This document shows, piece after piece, positions 1 to 7,715 of a stretch of DNA of 11,903 nt; the stretch's first letter is position 1; the number at the start of each line of letters is the position of its first letter. The notes beneath the pieces are model-generated. The model was not told the origin of the DNA. It ran no database searches and saw only the letters and a list, made by a program, of their open reading frames with translations. Made by a program: the position numbers and the translations under genes. Source of the stretch: an uncultured cyanobacterium (GTDB taxonomy: Bacteria; Cyanobacteriota; Cyanobacteriia; PCC-6307; Cyanobiaceae); NCBI GenBank assembly GCA_903831165.1, contig CAIKWV010000572.1, forward strand, positions 1-11,903, written 5' to 3'.

Positions 1-136
1 ATTCTGCAGCCAGGTCACGGGGAAGAGCTTGAAAATCCGGCGAGATGGCGACGATCTCTGGGGTCGAGAGCCGTCCCTGAAAGAACGGGCTCAAGCCCTG
101 GGACCGGAACATCGGCACACCGATGCACGCCTGGAC
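1..136. other. Unassigned stretch left of lysA, possible gene edge
   Basis: No recognisable gene. Two frames stay open to the window edge. On the plus strand one runs from base 2 to a TGA at 158-160, overlapping the lysA 3' end, and would be the last 52 residues of a convergent protein (it includes the run GREPSLKERAQALGPEHR). On the minus strand, in frame after the lysA stop, an ATG at 112 opens a frame beginning MFRSQGLSPFFQGRLSTPE that leaves the window. At roughly 65 and 71 percent their third-position G+C is below that of the flanking genes, so neither is convincing. In many picocyanobacteria lysA is followed by a diadenylate cyclase gene and uppS; nothing here resembles the start of either. 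Confidence 0.2.
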
Positions 137-154
137 TCAACTTACCGAGTCCAG
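131..154 (-). terminator. Perfect 8-bp hairpin spanning the lysA stop codon
   Basis: The arms CTGGACTC (131-138) and GAGTCCAG (147-154) are perfect inverted repeats around an 8-base loop, and the lysA TGA (139-137) lies at the loop edge. There is no run of T on either strand, so this is not a classical intrinsic terminator. It could slow RNA polymerase or protect the 3' end of the lysA message. It would also act on any convergent transcript from the left. Confidence 0.35.
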
Positions 155-1588
155 CCGTGACGGCAGGACGTCGTAGCGCAGTAGGTCTTCCGGCTGTTCG
201 CGGCGCTGGACCAGCTCGGCCTGCCCATCGCCCACCAGCACCGCCGCCGGCCTGGGAATGCGGTTGTAGTTGGAGCTCATCGAGGCGTTGTAGGCCCCGG
301 TGGCGAACACCGCCAGCACATCCCCGCGGGCTGCGGGCGGCAGGGCCAGATCCTTGAGCAGCACATCACCGGATTCACAGTGCTTGCCGGCCACGGTCAC
401 GGTTTCACTGGCCTGGGCCTCGGGCTGATCCGCAAGCACAGCCGTGTACTGCGACTGATACGTGATCGGGCGCGGATTGTCGCTCATGCCGCCGTCGACC
501 GAAAGATAGGTGCGCAGGCCGGGAATGGCCTTGCGGCTGCCGACGCTGTAGAGGGTGACGCCTGCCGTGGCCACCAGGGATCGCCCCGGTTCGCAGAGCA
601 GCCGGGGCAGGGCCAGGCCCCGCTCCGTGCAGGCGGCCAGCACCGCCTCAGCCACCGTGCGCACCCAGTCCTGAATCGACGGGGGGTCATCGCCGGCCAC
701 GTAGCGGATCCCGAGGCCGCCCCCGACGTTGAGATCCGTGCAGGCATGACCGAGGGAGCGGGCCAGCTGCAGCGCGTCAGCCAGCACCCCGGCCAGATCG
801 CGATGGGGCTCCAGTTCGAAGATCTGGGAGCCGATGTGGGCGTGCAGCCCGTCAAGATCAGCCCAGGGGCAGGCGGCGAGATGGCGCAGCACCGCCTCCA
901 GCTGGTCGGGATCGAAGCCGAACTTGCTGTCGAGGTGGCCGGTGCGGATGTACTCGTGGGTGTGGCACTCGATGCCGGGGGTGAAGCGCACCAACAGGCG
1001 CACCCGGTCCTCCTGAGCCGGGGCGATCGCCGCCAGCAGCTCAAGGTCGTTCCAGTTGTCGACCACCACGGTCACGCCCCGGGCGACGGCCAGTTCCAGC
1101 TCCTCGGCCGACTTGTTGTTGCCATGCAGCACGATCCGCTGCGGCGGCATGCCACCGGCCAGGGCGGTCAGCAGCTCGCCGGCGGAGACGGCATCAAGGC
1201 CCAGCCCCTCGGAAGCCACCAGAGCCGAAATCGCCAGGGAGCTGTTGGCCTTGGAGGCGTAGAGGGCCAGGGACGGACCCGGATAAAACTGTTCCAGGGC
1301 CTGGCGGTAGGCCCGGCAGCTGGCGCGCACGCTTGCTTCATCCAGTACATAGAGCGGTGTGCCGTAGCGCTGGGCCAGGTCGCTGAGCTGGCAGCCACCC
1401 ACCTCCAGGGCGCCCCGGGCGTTGATGCGGGTCGTGATCGGCGTCAGGTTGCGGTTGGGACTGAGCGGATCGCAGGCGGGCTCGAAAGGACGATCCGGGC
1501 CGGAATCGGCTTCGGCACTGATGCCGGAGGCCGTGGCGGCAGCAGCGGCCGTGGCGGTGGCGCTCGCGGTGGCGGACGACAGAACCAT
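137..1588 (-). CDS. lysA: Diaminopimelate decarboxylase
   Basis: PLP-dependent decarboxylase that converts meso-diaminopimelate to L-lysine and CO2, the last step of lysine synthesis, in the cytoplasm. The 483-residue product shows the alanine-racemase-fold barrel with the PLP lysine in YASKANS (Lys113), HIGSQI (251-256), the phosphate-binding GGGLGI (289-294) and EPGRS (333-337). The C-terminal domain has CESGD (404-408, the cysteine/glutamate of the active site supplied across the dimer) and GAYNASMSSNYN (431-442). The ATG at 1588 is chosen because GGAG lies 9 bases before it; the frame stays open 134 codons further upstream, but that would run across the divergent rimI gene. The first 30 or so residues are Ala/Thr/Ser-rich and precede the conserved LSPNRNLTPITT segment, so the exact start is less sure than the identity. 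It is divergent from rimI with a 61-base spacer. Confidence 0.95.
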   Translation of the reverse strand: MVLSSATASATATAAAAATASGISAEADSGPDRPFEPACDPLSPNRNLTPITTRINARGALEVGGCQLSDLAQRYGTPLYVLDEASVRASCRAYRQALEQFYPGPSLALYASKANSSLAISALVASEGLGLDAVSAGELLTALAGGMPPQRIVLHGNNKSAEELELAVARGVTVVVDNWNDLELLAAIAPAQEDRVRLLVRFTPGIECHTHEYIRTGHLDSKFGFDPDQLEAVLRHLAACPWADLDGLHAHIGSQIFELEPHRDLAGVLADALQLARSLGHACTDLNVGGGLGIRYVAGDDPPSIQDWVRTVAEAVLAACTERGLALPRLLCEPGRSLVATAGVTLYSVGSRKAIPGLRTYLSVDGGMSDNPRPITYQSQYTAVLADQPEAQASETVTVAGKHCESGDVLLKDLALPPAARGDVLAVFATGAYNASMSSNYNRIPRPAAVLVGDGQAELVQRREQPEDLLRYDVLPSRLDSVS

Positions 1589-1649
1589 GGGTGAAAGCTC
1601 CGGATCGATCAGCAGGGGTCGATCGTAGGGAGCCAGGCCGCCCGGAACC

Positions 1650-2132
1650 GTGACCACCGAACCGATCGCCCCGCTGCAGCCCCTGAACCCGGGGGATCTG
1701 GAGGACTGCCTGGCCCTCGACCACCTCGCCCTCGGCGGACTCTGGAGCCCAGCCCAGTGGCAGCGGGAATTGGAGGACGAACGGCGCCCCGGAGTGGGGA
1801 TCCGGCACCAGGGGCAGCTGCTGGCCATGGCCTGCGGCTGGCTGGTGGTCGATGAACTGCACATCACCCTGGTGGCGGTGGCCCCGGCGCAGCGCCGCCG
1901 GGGCCTGGGCCGCCTGGTGCTGCAGGGGCTATTGGCCGCCGGCCGGCGCGGCGCGGCGACGCGGGCCACCCTGGAGGTGGCCAGCGGCAACAGGGCCGCC
2001 CGGGCGCTTTATGACGGCTTTGGCTTCCGGGAGGCGGGCGTCCGTCACGGTTACTACCGCAACGGCGACGATGCCCTGATCCAATGGCTCAAGCTGGATG
2101 CAAGTGAGGCAGGGTGCCCGGGGTTCGGCTAA
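1650..2132 (+). CDS. rimI: Ribosomal protein S18 alanine N-acetyltransferase (GNAT family)
   Basis: A 160-residue GNAT-fold acetyltransferase. RimI transfers acetyl from acetyl-CoA to the N-terminal alanine of ribosomal protein S18. The acetyl-CoA pyrophosphate loop is QRRRGLG (81-87), following the beta strand HITLVAVAP (71-79). The later EVASGNRAARALYDGFGF (109-126) and GVRHGYYRNGDDALI (130-144) match the RimI pattern, including the Tyr in ALY that is usually the general acid. The start is GTG at 1650; only a weak GGA precedes it, so a nearby start is possible. It is divergent from lysA and lies ahead of clpC with its own spacer. Family membership is clear; the S18 substrate is inferred from family similarity, and other small GNATs share much of this pattern. 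Confidence 0.85.
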   Translation: MTTEPIAPLQPLNPGDLEDCLALDHLALGGLWSPAQWQRELEDERRPGVGIRHQGQLLAMACGWLVVDELHITLVAVAPAQRRRGLGRLVLQGLLAAGRRGAATRATLEVASGNRAARALYDGFGFREAGVRHGYYRNGDDALIQWLKLDASEAGCPGFG

Positions 2133-2137
2133 CCGAA
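2124..2137 (+). terminator. Short hairpin at the rimI stop
   Basis: TTCGG (2124-2128) and CCGAA (2133-2137) pair around a CTAA loop that contains the rimI TAA stop (2130-2132). The stem is only 5 bp and no T-run follows, so at best it is a weak 3'-end structure. Confidence 0.2.
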
Positions 2138-2177
2138 GATTCCTAAGCCTCAAACCAGAAGAATAGAGGCGTCCAAC

Positions 2178-2183
2178 TATATT
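2178..2183 (+). promoter_or_regulatory. Possible clpC promoter -10 box
   Basis: TATATT sits in the AT-richest part of the 174-base rimI-clpC spacer (2133-2306) and fits the TANNNT pattern of a sigma-70-type -10 element. No good TTGACA-like box lies 16-18 bases upstream. If used, it would give a leader of about 115 bases before clpC. Nothing else in the spacer is recognisable; no CIRCE-type inverted repeat was seen. Confidence 0.3.
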
Positions 2184-2306
2184 CTGATCACGCCAGACCC
2201 CTGTTCAGCACTCGGTTATTCCCGCATCAGCACCGAAGGGTCCAACCGGACACACACCACCGCTTCAACCCTGATAGGTTGGATGCACTTGCACCAGGCC
2301 CTGGCC

Positions 2307-4886
2307 ATGTTCGAGCGGTTTACCGAGAAGGCCATCAAGGTGATCATGCTGGCCCAGGAAGAGGCTCGCCGCCTGGGTCACAACTTCGTCGGCACGGAGC
2401 AGATCCTGCTGGGTCTGATCGGTGAAGGCACCGGTGTGGCCGCCAAGGTCCTCAAGTCCATGGGGGTCAACCTCAAGGACGCCCGGGTTGAGGTGGAGAA
2501 GATCATCGGCCGTGGCTCCGGCTTCGTGGCCGTGGAGATCCCTTTCACCCCCCGTGCCAAACGCGTTCTCGAGCTGTCCCTGGAGGAAGCCCGCCAGCTC
2601 GGGCACAACTACATCGGCACCGAGCACCTGCTGCTGGGCCTGATCCGCGAGGGAGAAGGCGTCGCCGCCCGGGTCCTGGAAAACCTCGGCGTCGATCTAG
2701 CCAAGGTGCGCACCCAGGTGATCCGCATGCTGGGCGAGACGGCCGAAGTGGCCGCCGGCAGCAGCGGCAAGGGTTCGACCAAAACCCCCACCCTCGATGA
2801 GTTCGGCAGCAACCTCACCCAGCTGGCCGCCGATTCCAAACTCGATCCGGTGGTCGGTCGCCACAACGAAATCGATCGGGTGATCCAGATCCTGGGTCGC
2901 CGCACCAAGAACAACCCTGTGCTGATCGGCGAGCCGGGCGTCGGCAAAACCGCCATCGCCGAGGGCCTGGCCCAGCGCATCACCACCGGCGATGTACCCG
3001 ACATCCTCGAGGACAAGCGCGTTCTCACCCTCGACATCGGCCTGCTGGTGGCCGGCACCAAATATCGGGGCGAATTCGAGGAGCGCCTCAAGAAAATCAT
3101 GGAGGAGATCCGCTCCGCCGGCAACGTGATCCTGGTGATCGACGAGGTCCACACCCTGATCGGCGCCGGTGCGGCCGAAGGGGCGATCGACGCCGCCAAC
3201 ATCCTCAAGCCGGCCCTGGCCCGGGGCGAGCTGCAGTGCATCGGCGCCACGACACTGGACGAATACCGCAAGCACATCGAACGGGACGCCGCCCTGGAGC
3301 GCCGTTTCCAACCGGTGATGGTGGGTGAGCCCTCCGTCGATGACACGATCGAGATCCTGCGCGGCCTGCGGGAGCGCTACGAGCAGCACCATCGCCTCAA
3401 GATCTCCGATGAAGCCCTCGTGGCCGCCGCCACCCTCGGCGACCGCTACATCTCCGATCGCTTCCTGCCGGACAAGGCGATCGACCTGATCGACGAGGCC
3501 GGCAGCCGGGTGCGGCTGATGAACTCCAAGCTGCCGCCCGCCGCCAAGGAGGTGGACAAGCAACTGCGCACCGTCCAGAAGGAGAAGGAGGACGCCGTCC
3601 GCGACCAGGACTTCGCCAAGGCCGGTGAACTGCGCGACAAGGAAGTCGAACTGCGCGAGCAGATTCGCTCGATCCTGCAGGCCCGTCGCGACGAGGAGCC
3701 CGAGGCCGCGACCGCGCCGGAATCCGAGGCCATCGCCGTGGCGGTCTCCGAGCCTGCGGCCAGGACCGGCAGCGCCTTCGCCGAGGGGGGCAGCGAGCCC
3801 ACCGGTCGCGCACCGGTGGTAACCGAAGAGGACATCGCCCATATCGTTGCCTCCTGGACCGGCGTGCCGGTGCAGAAACTCACCGAAAGCGAGTCGGTGA
3901 AGCTGCTGAACATGGAGGAAACCCTCCACCAGCGCCTGATCGGCCAGGACGAAGCCGTCAAGGCCGTCTCCCGCGCCATCCGCCGTGCCCGCGTCGGCCT
4001 CAAGAACCCCAACCGGCCGATTGCCAGCTTCATCTTCTCCGGCCCCACCGGCGTCGGTAAGACCGAGCTGACCAAGGCCCTGGCCACCTACTTCTTCGGC
4101 AGCGAAGAGTCAATGATCCGGCTCGACATGTCGGAATTCATGGAGCGCCACACCGTCAGCAAGCTGATCGGTTCGCCTCCGGGCTATGTGGGCTTCAACG
4201 AAGGGGGCCAGCTCCCCGAAGCGGTGCGGCGCCGTCCTTACACCGTGGTGCTGTTCGATGAAATCGAGAAGGCCCACCCCGACGTCTTCAACCTGCTGCT
4301 GCAGCTGCTCGAAGATGGCCGCCTCACCGACTCCAAGGGCCGAACGGTGGACTTCAAGAACACCCTGATCATCATGACCTCGAACATCGGTTCGAAAGTG
4401 ATTGAAAAGGGTGGCGGTGGCCTCGGCTTCGAATTCGGCGGCGGCGATGTGGAAGAAACCCAGTACAACCGCATCCGCTCCCTGGTCAACGAAGAACTCA
4501 AGCAGTACTTCCGCCCCGAATTCCTCAACCGTCTCGACGAGATCATTGTCTTCCGTCAACTCACCCGTGACGAGGTCAAGCACATCGCCGAAATCATGCT
4601 GCGCGAAATCTTCGCCCGCATGCAGGAGAAGGGCATCCGTCTGGCCGTCACCGAAGCCTTCAAGGAGCTCCTGGTCGAAGAGGGCTACAACCCCAGCTAC
4701 GGGGCCCGTCCCCTGCGCCGGGCCGTGATGCGCCTGCTGGAAGACTCCCTGGCCGAGGAGTTCCTCTCCGGCCGGATCAGCGATGGCGATGCCGCCCTGG
4801 TCGATGTCAACGACGAGAAGCAGGTGGTGATCCTCAAGCAAGAGGCCATGCCCTCGATGCCGGAACTGGCCGGCGCCAGTGCCTGA
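2307..4886 (+). CDS. clpC: ATP-dependent Clp protease ATP-binding subunit ClpC
   Basis: HSP100 AAA+ unfoldase that feeds substrates into a ClpP-type protease; the cyanobacterial/plastid form is a housekeeping protein. In the 859-residue product, two Clp N-repeats span about 1-140. The first AAA module has Walker A GEPGVGKT (208-215), pore loop GTKYRGEFE (starting at 251) and Walker B VILVIDE (273-279). A UVR-type coiled segment lies near 433-457. The second AAA module has Walker A GPTGVGKT (579-586) and Walker B VVLFDE (647-652). LGF at 706-708 is the ClpP-docking tripeptide, so it should work with a protease rather than as a ClpB-like disaggregase. The ATG at 2307 (MFERFTEKA) matches the family N-terminus; the in-frame ATG at 2283 would add MHLHQALA and has a slightly better purine stretch (AGG) upstream. 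A variable linker at about 460-503 is rich in Glu, Ala and Ser. Confidence 0.97.
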   Translation: MFERFTEKAIKVIMLAQEEARRLGHNFVGTEQILLGLIGEGTGVAAKVLKSMGVNLKDARVEVEKIIGRGSGFVAVEIPFTPRAKRVLELSLEEARQLGHNYIGTEHLLLGLIREGEGVAARVLENLGVDLAKVRTQVIRMLGETAEVAAGSSGKGSTKTPTLDEFGSNLTQLAADSKLDPVVGRHNEIDRVIQILGRRTKNNPVLIGEPGVGKTAIAEGLAQRITTGDVPDILEDKRVLTLDIGLLVAGTKYRGEFEERLKKIMEEIRSAGNVILVIDEVHTLIGAGAAEGAIDAANILKPALARGELQCIGATTLDEYRKHIERDAALERRFQPVMVGEPSVDDTIEILRGLRERYEQHHRLKISDEALVAAATLGDRYISDRFLPDKAIDLIDEAGSRVRLMNSKLPPAAKEVDKQLRTVQKEKEDAVRDQDFAKAGELRDKEVELREQIRSILQARRDEEPEAATAPESEAIAVAVSEPAARTGSAFAEGGSEPTGRAPVVTEEDIAHIVASWTGVPVQKLTESESVKLLNMEETLHQRLIGQDEAVKAVSRAIRRARVGLKNPNRPIASFIFSGPTGVGKTELTKALATYFFGSEESMIRLDMSEFMERHTVSKLIGSPPGYVGFNEGGQLPEAVRRRPYTVVLFDEIEKAHPDVFNLLLQLLEDGRLTDSKGRTVDFKNTLIIMTSNIGSKVIEKGGGGLGFEFGGGDVEETQYNRIRSLVNEELKQYFRPEFLNRLDEIIVFRQLTRDEVKHIAEIMLREIFARMQEKGIRLAVTEAFKELLVEEGYNPSYGARPLRRAVMRLLEDSLAEEFLSGRISDGDAALVDVNDEKQVVILKQEAMPSMPELAGASA

Positions 4887-4930
4887 AGCCCACCGAAGCG
4901 CGGAATCAGCGACAGTCCAGCGCAAGCAAG

Positions 4931-4986
4931 CCCCGCCCACCGGTAGTTCTGAGGCCTTTCGGCCCTGAATCAGCCGGCGGGCGGGG
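4931..4986 (+). terminator. Nested stem-loop downstream of clpC
   Basis: CCCCGCCC (4931-4938) pairs perfectly with GGGCGGGG (4979-4986). After one mismatch CCGG (4940-4943) pairs with CCGG (4974-4977), and an inner hairpin GGCC-TTTC-GGCC occupies 4953-4964. The element starts 44 bases after the clpC stop. It lacks a T-run, so termination would rest on stem strength alone; an RNA-stabilising role is the alternative. Confidence 0.5.
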
Positions 4987-5055
4987 TGCGTGTCAGCCTC
5001 TGGACCCGATTTCGCCGCTGCCTCCCCAGTGCCATCAGGCGTTCATGTCGACTTT

Positions 5056-5061
5056 TAGATT
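5056..5061 (+). promoter_or_regulatory. Possible -10 box directly before the dehydrogenase start
   Basis: TAGATT fits TANNNT and ends 6 bases before the ATG at 5068, in a short AT-rich patch (5050-5063) within GC-rich DNA. Transcription starting about 7 bases downstream would begin at the ATG itself. No clear -35 box is present, and no ribosome binding site precedes this ATG. Confidence 0.25.
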
Positions 5062-5067
5062 GCTCTG

Positions 5068-6189
5068 ATGGCTTTGCCCCTCAGTCAGCACGCGATGGCA
5101 CCGGCCCAGGTGCTGCGGGGCCCGGGAGCCTGGCCCCAAGCCCTGCCGGCCATCGCCGCTTTGGGCCGCCGGCCCCTGTTGCTCGGCCGCAGCCAGGCCA
5201 CCGCAGCATTGCGCCGCCAACTGGTCCTTGATCTCCAGGCCGCCGGGGTCGAGCCCCTGCTGGCTGAGCTGGAGCACGACTGCTGCGAACAGGATCTGGC
5301 CCGGCTCCAGAATCTGCTGCGGCAGGACGACGACGCGCCAGGCGACCGCATCGACAGCGTCATCGCCGCCGGCGGTGGCAAGGTGCTCGACGCCGGCAAA
5401 CTGCTGGCCCATCGCCTCGGCCTGCCCTGCATCACCGTGCCCACCAGCGCCGCCACCTGCGCCGGTTGGACGGCCCTGGCCAATCTCTATTCACCGGCGG
5501 GGGCCTTTGAGCGCGATCTGGCCCTCGATCGCTGCCCCGAGCTGCTGGTGTTCGACCACGACCTGGTGGTTCAAGCACCGGGGCGCACCCTGGCCAGCGG
5601 CATCGCCGACGCCATGGCCAAGTGGTACGAAGCCTCGGTCAGCAGCTCCAACAGCCTCGATGGCCTGGTGCGCCAAGCCGTCCAGATGGCCCGCCTGCTG
5701 CGGGATGAGCTGTTGTTGGAAGGGGAGGCCGCCCTGGCCGAACCCGGTGGCGAAGCCTGGGTGCGGGTCGCCGAAGCCTGCGGCCTCACCGCCGGGCTGA
5801 TCGGGGGTCTGGGCGGAGCCCGCTGCCGCACCGTCGCCGCCCACGCCGTCCACAACGGCCTCACCCAACTGGCCGCCAGCCACGGCCGTCTGCACGGCGA
5901 GAAGGTGGGGTTCGGCATCCTGGTGCAGCTGCGCCTGGAGGAGCAGGTGGGCGGCAACCGCCTGGCGCCCCAGGCCCGCCGCCAACTGATCAGCCTGTTC
6001 CGCCGCCTGGGCCTGCCGGTCGACCTGGCCGACCTGGGACTCGGCGGCGCCAGCCTCGAGGAGCTGAACCGGATCTGCAGCTTCGCCTGCCGCGATGGCT
6101 CGGATCTGCATCAACTGCCGTTCCGGGTCAACGGCACGGATCTGCTCACCGCACTGGTCAGCACCACCGCCGAACTGAGGGTGGCGTGA
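5068..6189 (+). CDS. Iron-containing alcohol dehydrogenase / glycerol dehydrogenase-like protein
   Basis: A 373-residue member of the group III metal-dependent alcohol dehydrogenase superfamily, closest in pattern to glycerol dehydrogenase (NAD-dependent oxidation of glycerol or a related polyol). The nucleotide-binding loop is AAGGGKVLDAGK (100-111), followed by PTSAATCAG (125-133). The likely metal ligands are Asp181 in ADAMAKWYE, His259 in TVAAHAVHNG and His276 in LHGEKVGFG, spaced as in bacterial glycerol dehydrogenases. All three are present, so catalysis is likely. The true substrate is unknown; cyanobacterial members are mostly annotated only by family, and sn-glycerol-1-phosphate dehydrogenase is a related alternative. 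The ATG at 5068 is used; ATG 5095 is possible. It lies about 80 bases after the stem-loop following clpC, and its stop overlaps the start of the hydrolase, so the two are probably translated together. Confidence 0.85.
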   Translation: MALPLSQHAMAPAQVLRGPGAWPQALPAIAALGRRPLLLGRSQATAALRRQLVLDLQAAGVEPLLAELEHDCCEQDLARLQNLLRQDDDAPGDRIDSVIAAGGGKVLDAGKLLAHRLGLPCITVPTSAATCAGWTALANLYSPAGAFERDLALDRCPELLVFDHDLVVQAPGRTLASGIADAMAKWYEASVSSSNSLDGLVRQAVQMARLLRDELLLEGEAALAEPGGEAWVRVAEACGLTAGLIGGLGGARCRTVAAHAVHNGLTQLAASHGRLHGEKVGFGILVQLRLEEQVGGNRLAPQARRQLISLFRRLGLPVDLADLGLGGASLEELNRICSFACRDGSDLHQLPFRVNGTDLLTALVSTTAELRVA

Positions 6190-7079
6190 ACCCTGAAACC
6201 GGACGGGAACTGCTCGAACACGCCGCCATCCACCTGCTTGATCCCCAGGGGCGGGCCCTGGCCGCGGCGGTGCAGTGGTGGTCCCTTGATGGCCTCAGCG
6301 GCAGCTGGCCGGTGGCCGTGGTGGGGAGCGGGCCGCCGCTGCTGCTGCTGCACGGCTTTGACAGCTCCCTGCTGGAGTTTCGGCGCCTGGTGCCCCTGCT
6401 GGCGGCTCAGCATCGCCTGATCATTCCCGATCTCTACGGCTTCGGCTTCACCCCCCGCCCCGACGACGGCGATTACTGCCCCCGCGGGGTCCTGGCCCAT
6501 CTGGAGGCCCTGCTGGCGGCCATCAGCGATCGCCTCGACGCCGCCCCCCTGGGGCTGATCGGCGCCTCGATGGGGGGCTCGGTGGCGGTGGAACTGGCCC
6601 GGCGCCAGCCTGAGCGCATCAACCGACTGCTGCTGCTGGCTCCAGCGGGTCTGACGGGGCGGCCCATGCCCCTGCCGCCCTTGCTCGATGGCCTGGGGGT
6701 GCGGTTCCTGTCCCTGCCCGGGGTGCGCCGGGGCCTGTGCCGCAGCGCCTTCGCCGACCCCGACAGCGGGGTTGGGGCGCCGGAGCTGGAAATCGCGTCG
6801 CTGCATCTGCGGACCCCGGGCTGGGGAGAAGCCCTGCGGCGTTTTGCCCGCTCCGGCGGCTTCGCCGGTTGCGGCGCGCCGCTGCCGCCCCAACCCCTGG
6901 CCGTGCTCTGGGGCGCCGATGACCGCATCCTGCGCCCAGCCCAGAAACGCGCCGCCCTGGCCCTGGTGGGGGAGCGCCTGCAGGAGCTGGCTGACTGCGG
7001 CCACCTGCCCCACATCGATCAACCGCAGTTGGTGGCCGACACCTGGCTCAACCCAGCCCCTGGCCCTCACGGCGCCTGA
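6186..7079 (+). CDS. Alpha/beta hydrolase
   Basis: A 297-residue alpha/beta-hydrolase-fold protein, most likely an esterase, lipase or related hydrolase of unknown substrate. The triad can be read as Ser128 in the nucleophile elbow GASMGG, Asp246 in WGADDRI, and His273 in CGHLPHID. The oxyanion-hole segment is LLLHGFDSS (53-61), and PDLYGFGFTPRP (81-92) is the usual following loop. No signal peptide or membrane segment is seen, so a cytoplasmic role is likely. The GTG start overlaps the dehydrogenase stop in GTGA (6186-6189), implying coupled translation and stable stoichiometry. The long region between Ser and Asp would form a cap that sets substrate choice. Haloperoxidase- or thioesterase-like annotation is possible; the sequence alone does not decide. 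Confidence 0.85.
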   Translation: MNPETGRELLEHAAIHLLDPQGRALAAAVQWWSLDGLSGSWPVAVVGSGPPLLLLHGFDSSLLEFRRLVPLLAAQHRLIIPDLYGFGFTPRPDDGDYCPRGVLAHLEALLAAISDRLDAAPLGLIGASMGGSVAVELARRQPERINRLLLLAPAGLTGRPMPLPPLLDGLGVRFLSLPGVRRGLCRSAFADPDSGVGAPELEIASLHLRTPGWGEALRRFARSGGFAGCGAPLPPQPLAVLWGADDRILRPAQKRAALALVGERLQELADCGHLPHIDQPQLVADTWLNPAPGPHGA

Positions 7080-7122
7080 GAGCCGGATCCGCCACCATTT
7101 CCCCACCCGTGAGACCTCAACG

Positions 7123-7590
7123 ATGTCCCCCCTGGCACTCCGCCCCAACCTGGCTCGCCATGGCGCCAGCCTGGTGCTGGGGCTGCTGTTGCTGCTGATC
7201 GGGGTCCAGCCCGCAGCCGCCTCCCTGCTCCATCTCGAAGGGCCGGTGCCGGCGGAGCTGGGGGTCCACGCCGGCAGCCTGGCCCCCTGCCCCGGTCCGG
7301 CCCACTGCAGTCGGCGTGACTGGCCAGCGGCCGATCCGGCGGCGGCCCTGGAGGGCCTGCTGCCGGCGGTGCTCAACCTTGAAGGCATCACCGTGGTGGA
7401 AACCGGCGGCGGCTATCTGCATGCCACCGCCACCAGCCGCCTGTTCGGCTTCGTCGACGATCTGGAGCTCTATCCCGACCAGGAGCATCAGACCCTGCAG
7501 GCCCGCTCCGCCTCCCGGCTCGGCGACTCCGATCTGGGGGTGAACGCCGGGCGGCTGGACAGCCTGCAGCGGGCCCTCCAACCAGCCTGA
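7123..7590 (+). CDS. Secreted DUF1499 family protein
   Basis: A 155-residue DUF1499 (COG4446-type) protein of unknown function. The N-terminus has basic residues (RPNLARH), a hydrophobic core (about 15-28) and an Ala-X-Ala site near 31-33, so a signal peptide with export to periplasm or thylakoid lumen is likely. The mature part keeps the family marks: LAPCPGPAHCS (53-63) with two cysteines (56, 62), GGGYLHATATSRLFGFVDDLELY (95-117) and QARSASRLGDSDLGVNAGR (126-144). The two cysteines could form a disulfide in an oxidising compartment. It starts 43 bases after the hydrolase and may belong to the same transcript. The ATG at 7123 is chosen because the signal peptide begins there; the same frame is open far upstream but only as a shadow of the hydrolase gene. 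Confidence 0.85.
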   Translation: MSPLALRPNLARHGASLVLGLLLLLIGVQPAAASLLHLEGPVPAELGVHAGSLAPCPGPAHCSRRDWPAADPAAALEGLLPAVLNLEGITVVETGGGYLHATATSRLFGFVDDLELYPDQEHQTLQARSASRLGDSDLGVNAGRLDSLQRALQPA

Positions 7591-7596
7591 TCCAGC

Positions 7597-7609
7597 CGGC
7601 CCCGGGCCG
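7597..7609. terminator. Hairpin between convergent genes
   Basis: CGGCC (7597-7601) and GGCCG (7605-7609) pair around CCG in the 125-base gap between the converging DUF1499 and FAD-protein genes. Short, GC-only and with no T-run, it may be a weak two-way terminator. Nothing else in the gap (7591-7715) is recognisable. Confidence 0.25.
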
Positions 7610-7715
7610 AGCTTGGATTCGCGGGAGCAACAGAGGCGCTGTCTGGCCGATCCAGTAGGTTCATCGGCTGGCTGGGACAACCTCCAAGCGCCCGTCCCAA
7701 CGCCCAAGAAAAGGT

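Noticed and set aside
1024..1031. HIP1 octamer GCGATCGC, also at 6526-6533
   Set aside because: Both copies lie inside genes and only two were found in the window, so they are at most a mild cyanobacterial signature, not a feature.
380..1594. Long plus-strand open frame (404 codons) opposite lysA
   Set aside because: lysA on the other strand has unmistakable motifs; the composition (Gly/Gln/His/Arg-rich) is that of an antisense shadow in GC-rich DNA.
1589..1990. N-terminal extension of lysA by 134 codons
   Set aside because: It would run through most of rimI, has no conserved content, and a good binding site precedes ATG 1588.
2697..3929. Long minus-strand open frame (410 codons) opposite clpC
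   Set aside because: It lies wholly within the conserved ClpC coding region and shows no family motif.
6111..7391. Minus-strand open frame (426 codons) across the hydrolase and DUF1499 genes
   Set aside because: It spans two well-supported genes on the other strand and has Gln/Gly/Ala-biased shadow composition.
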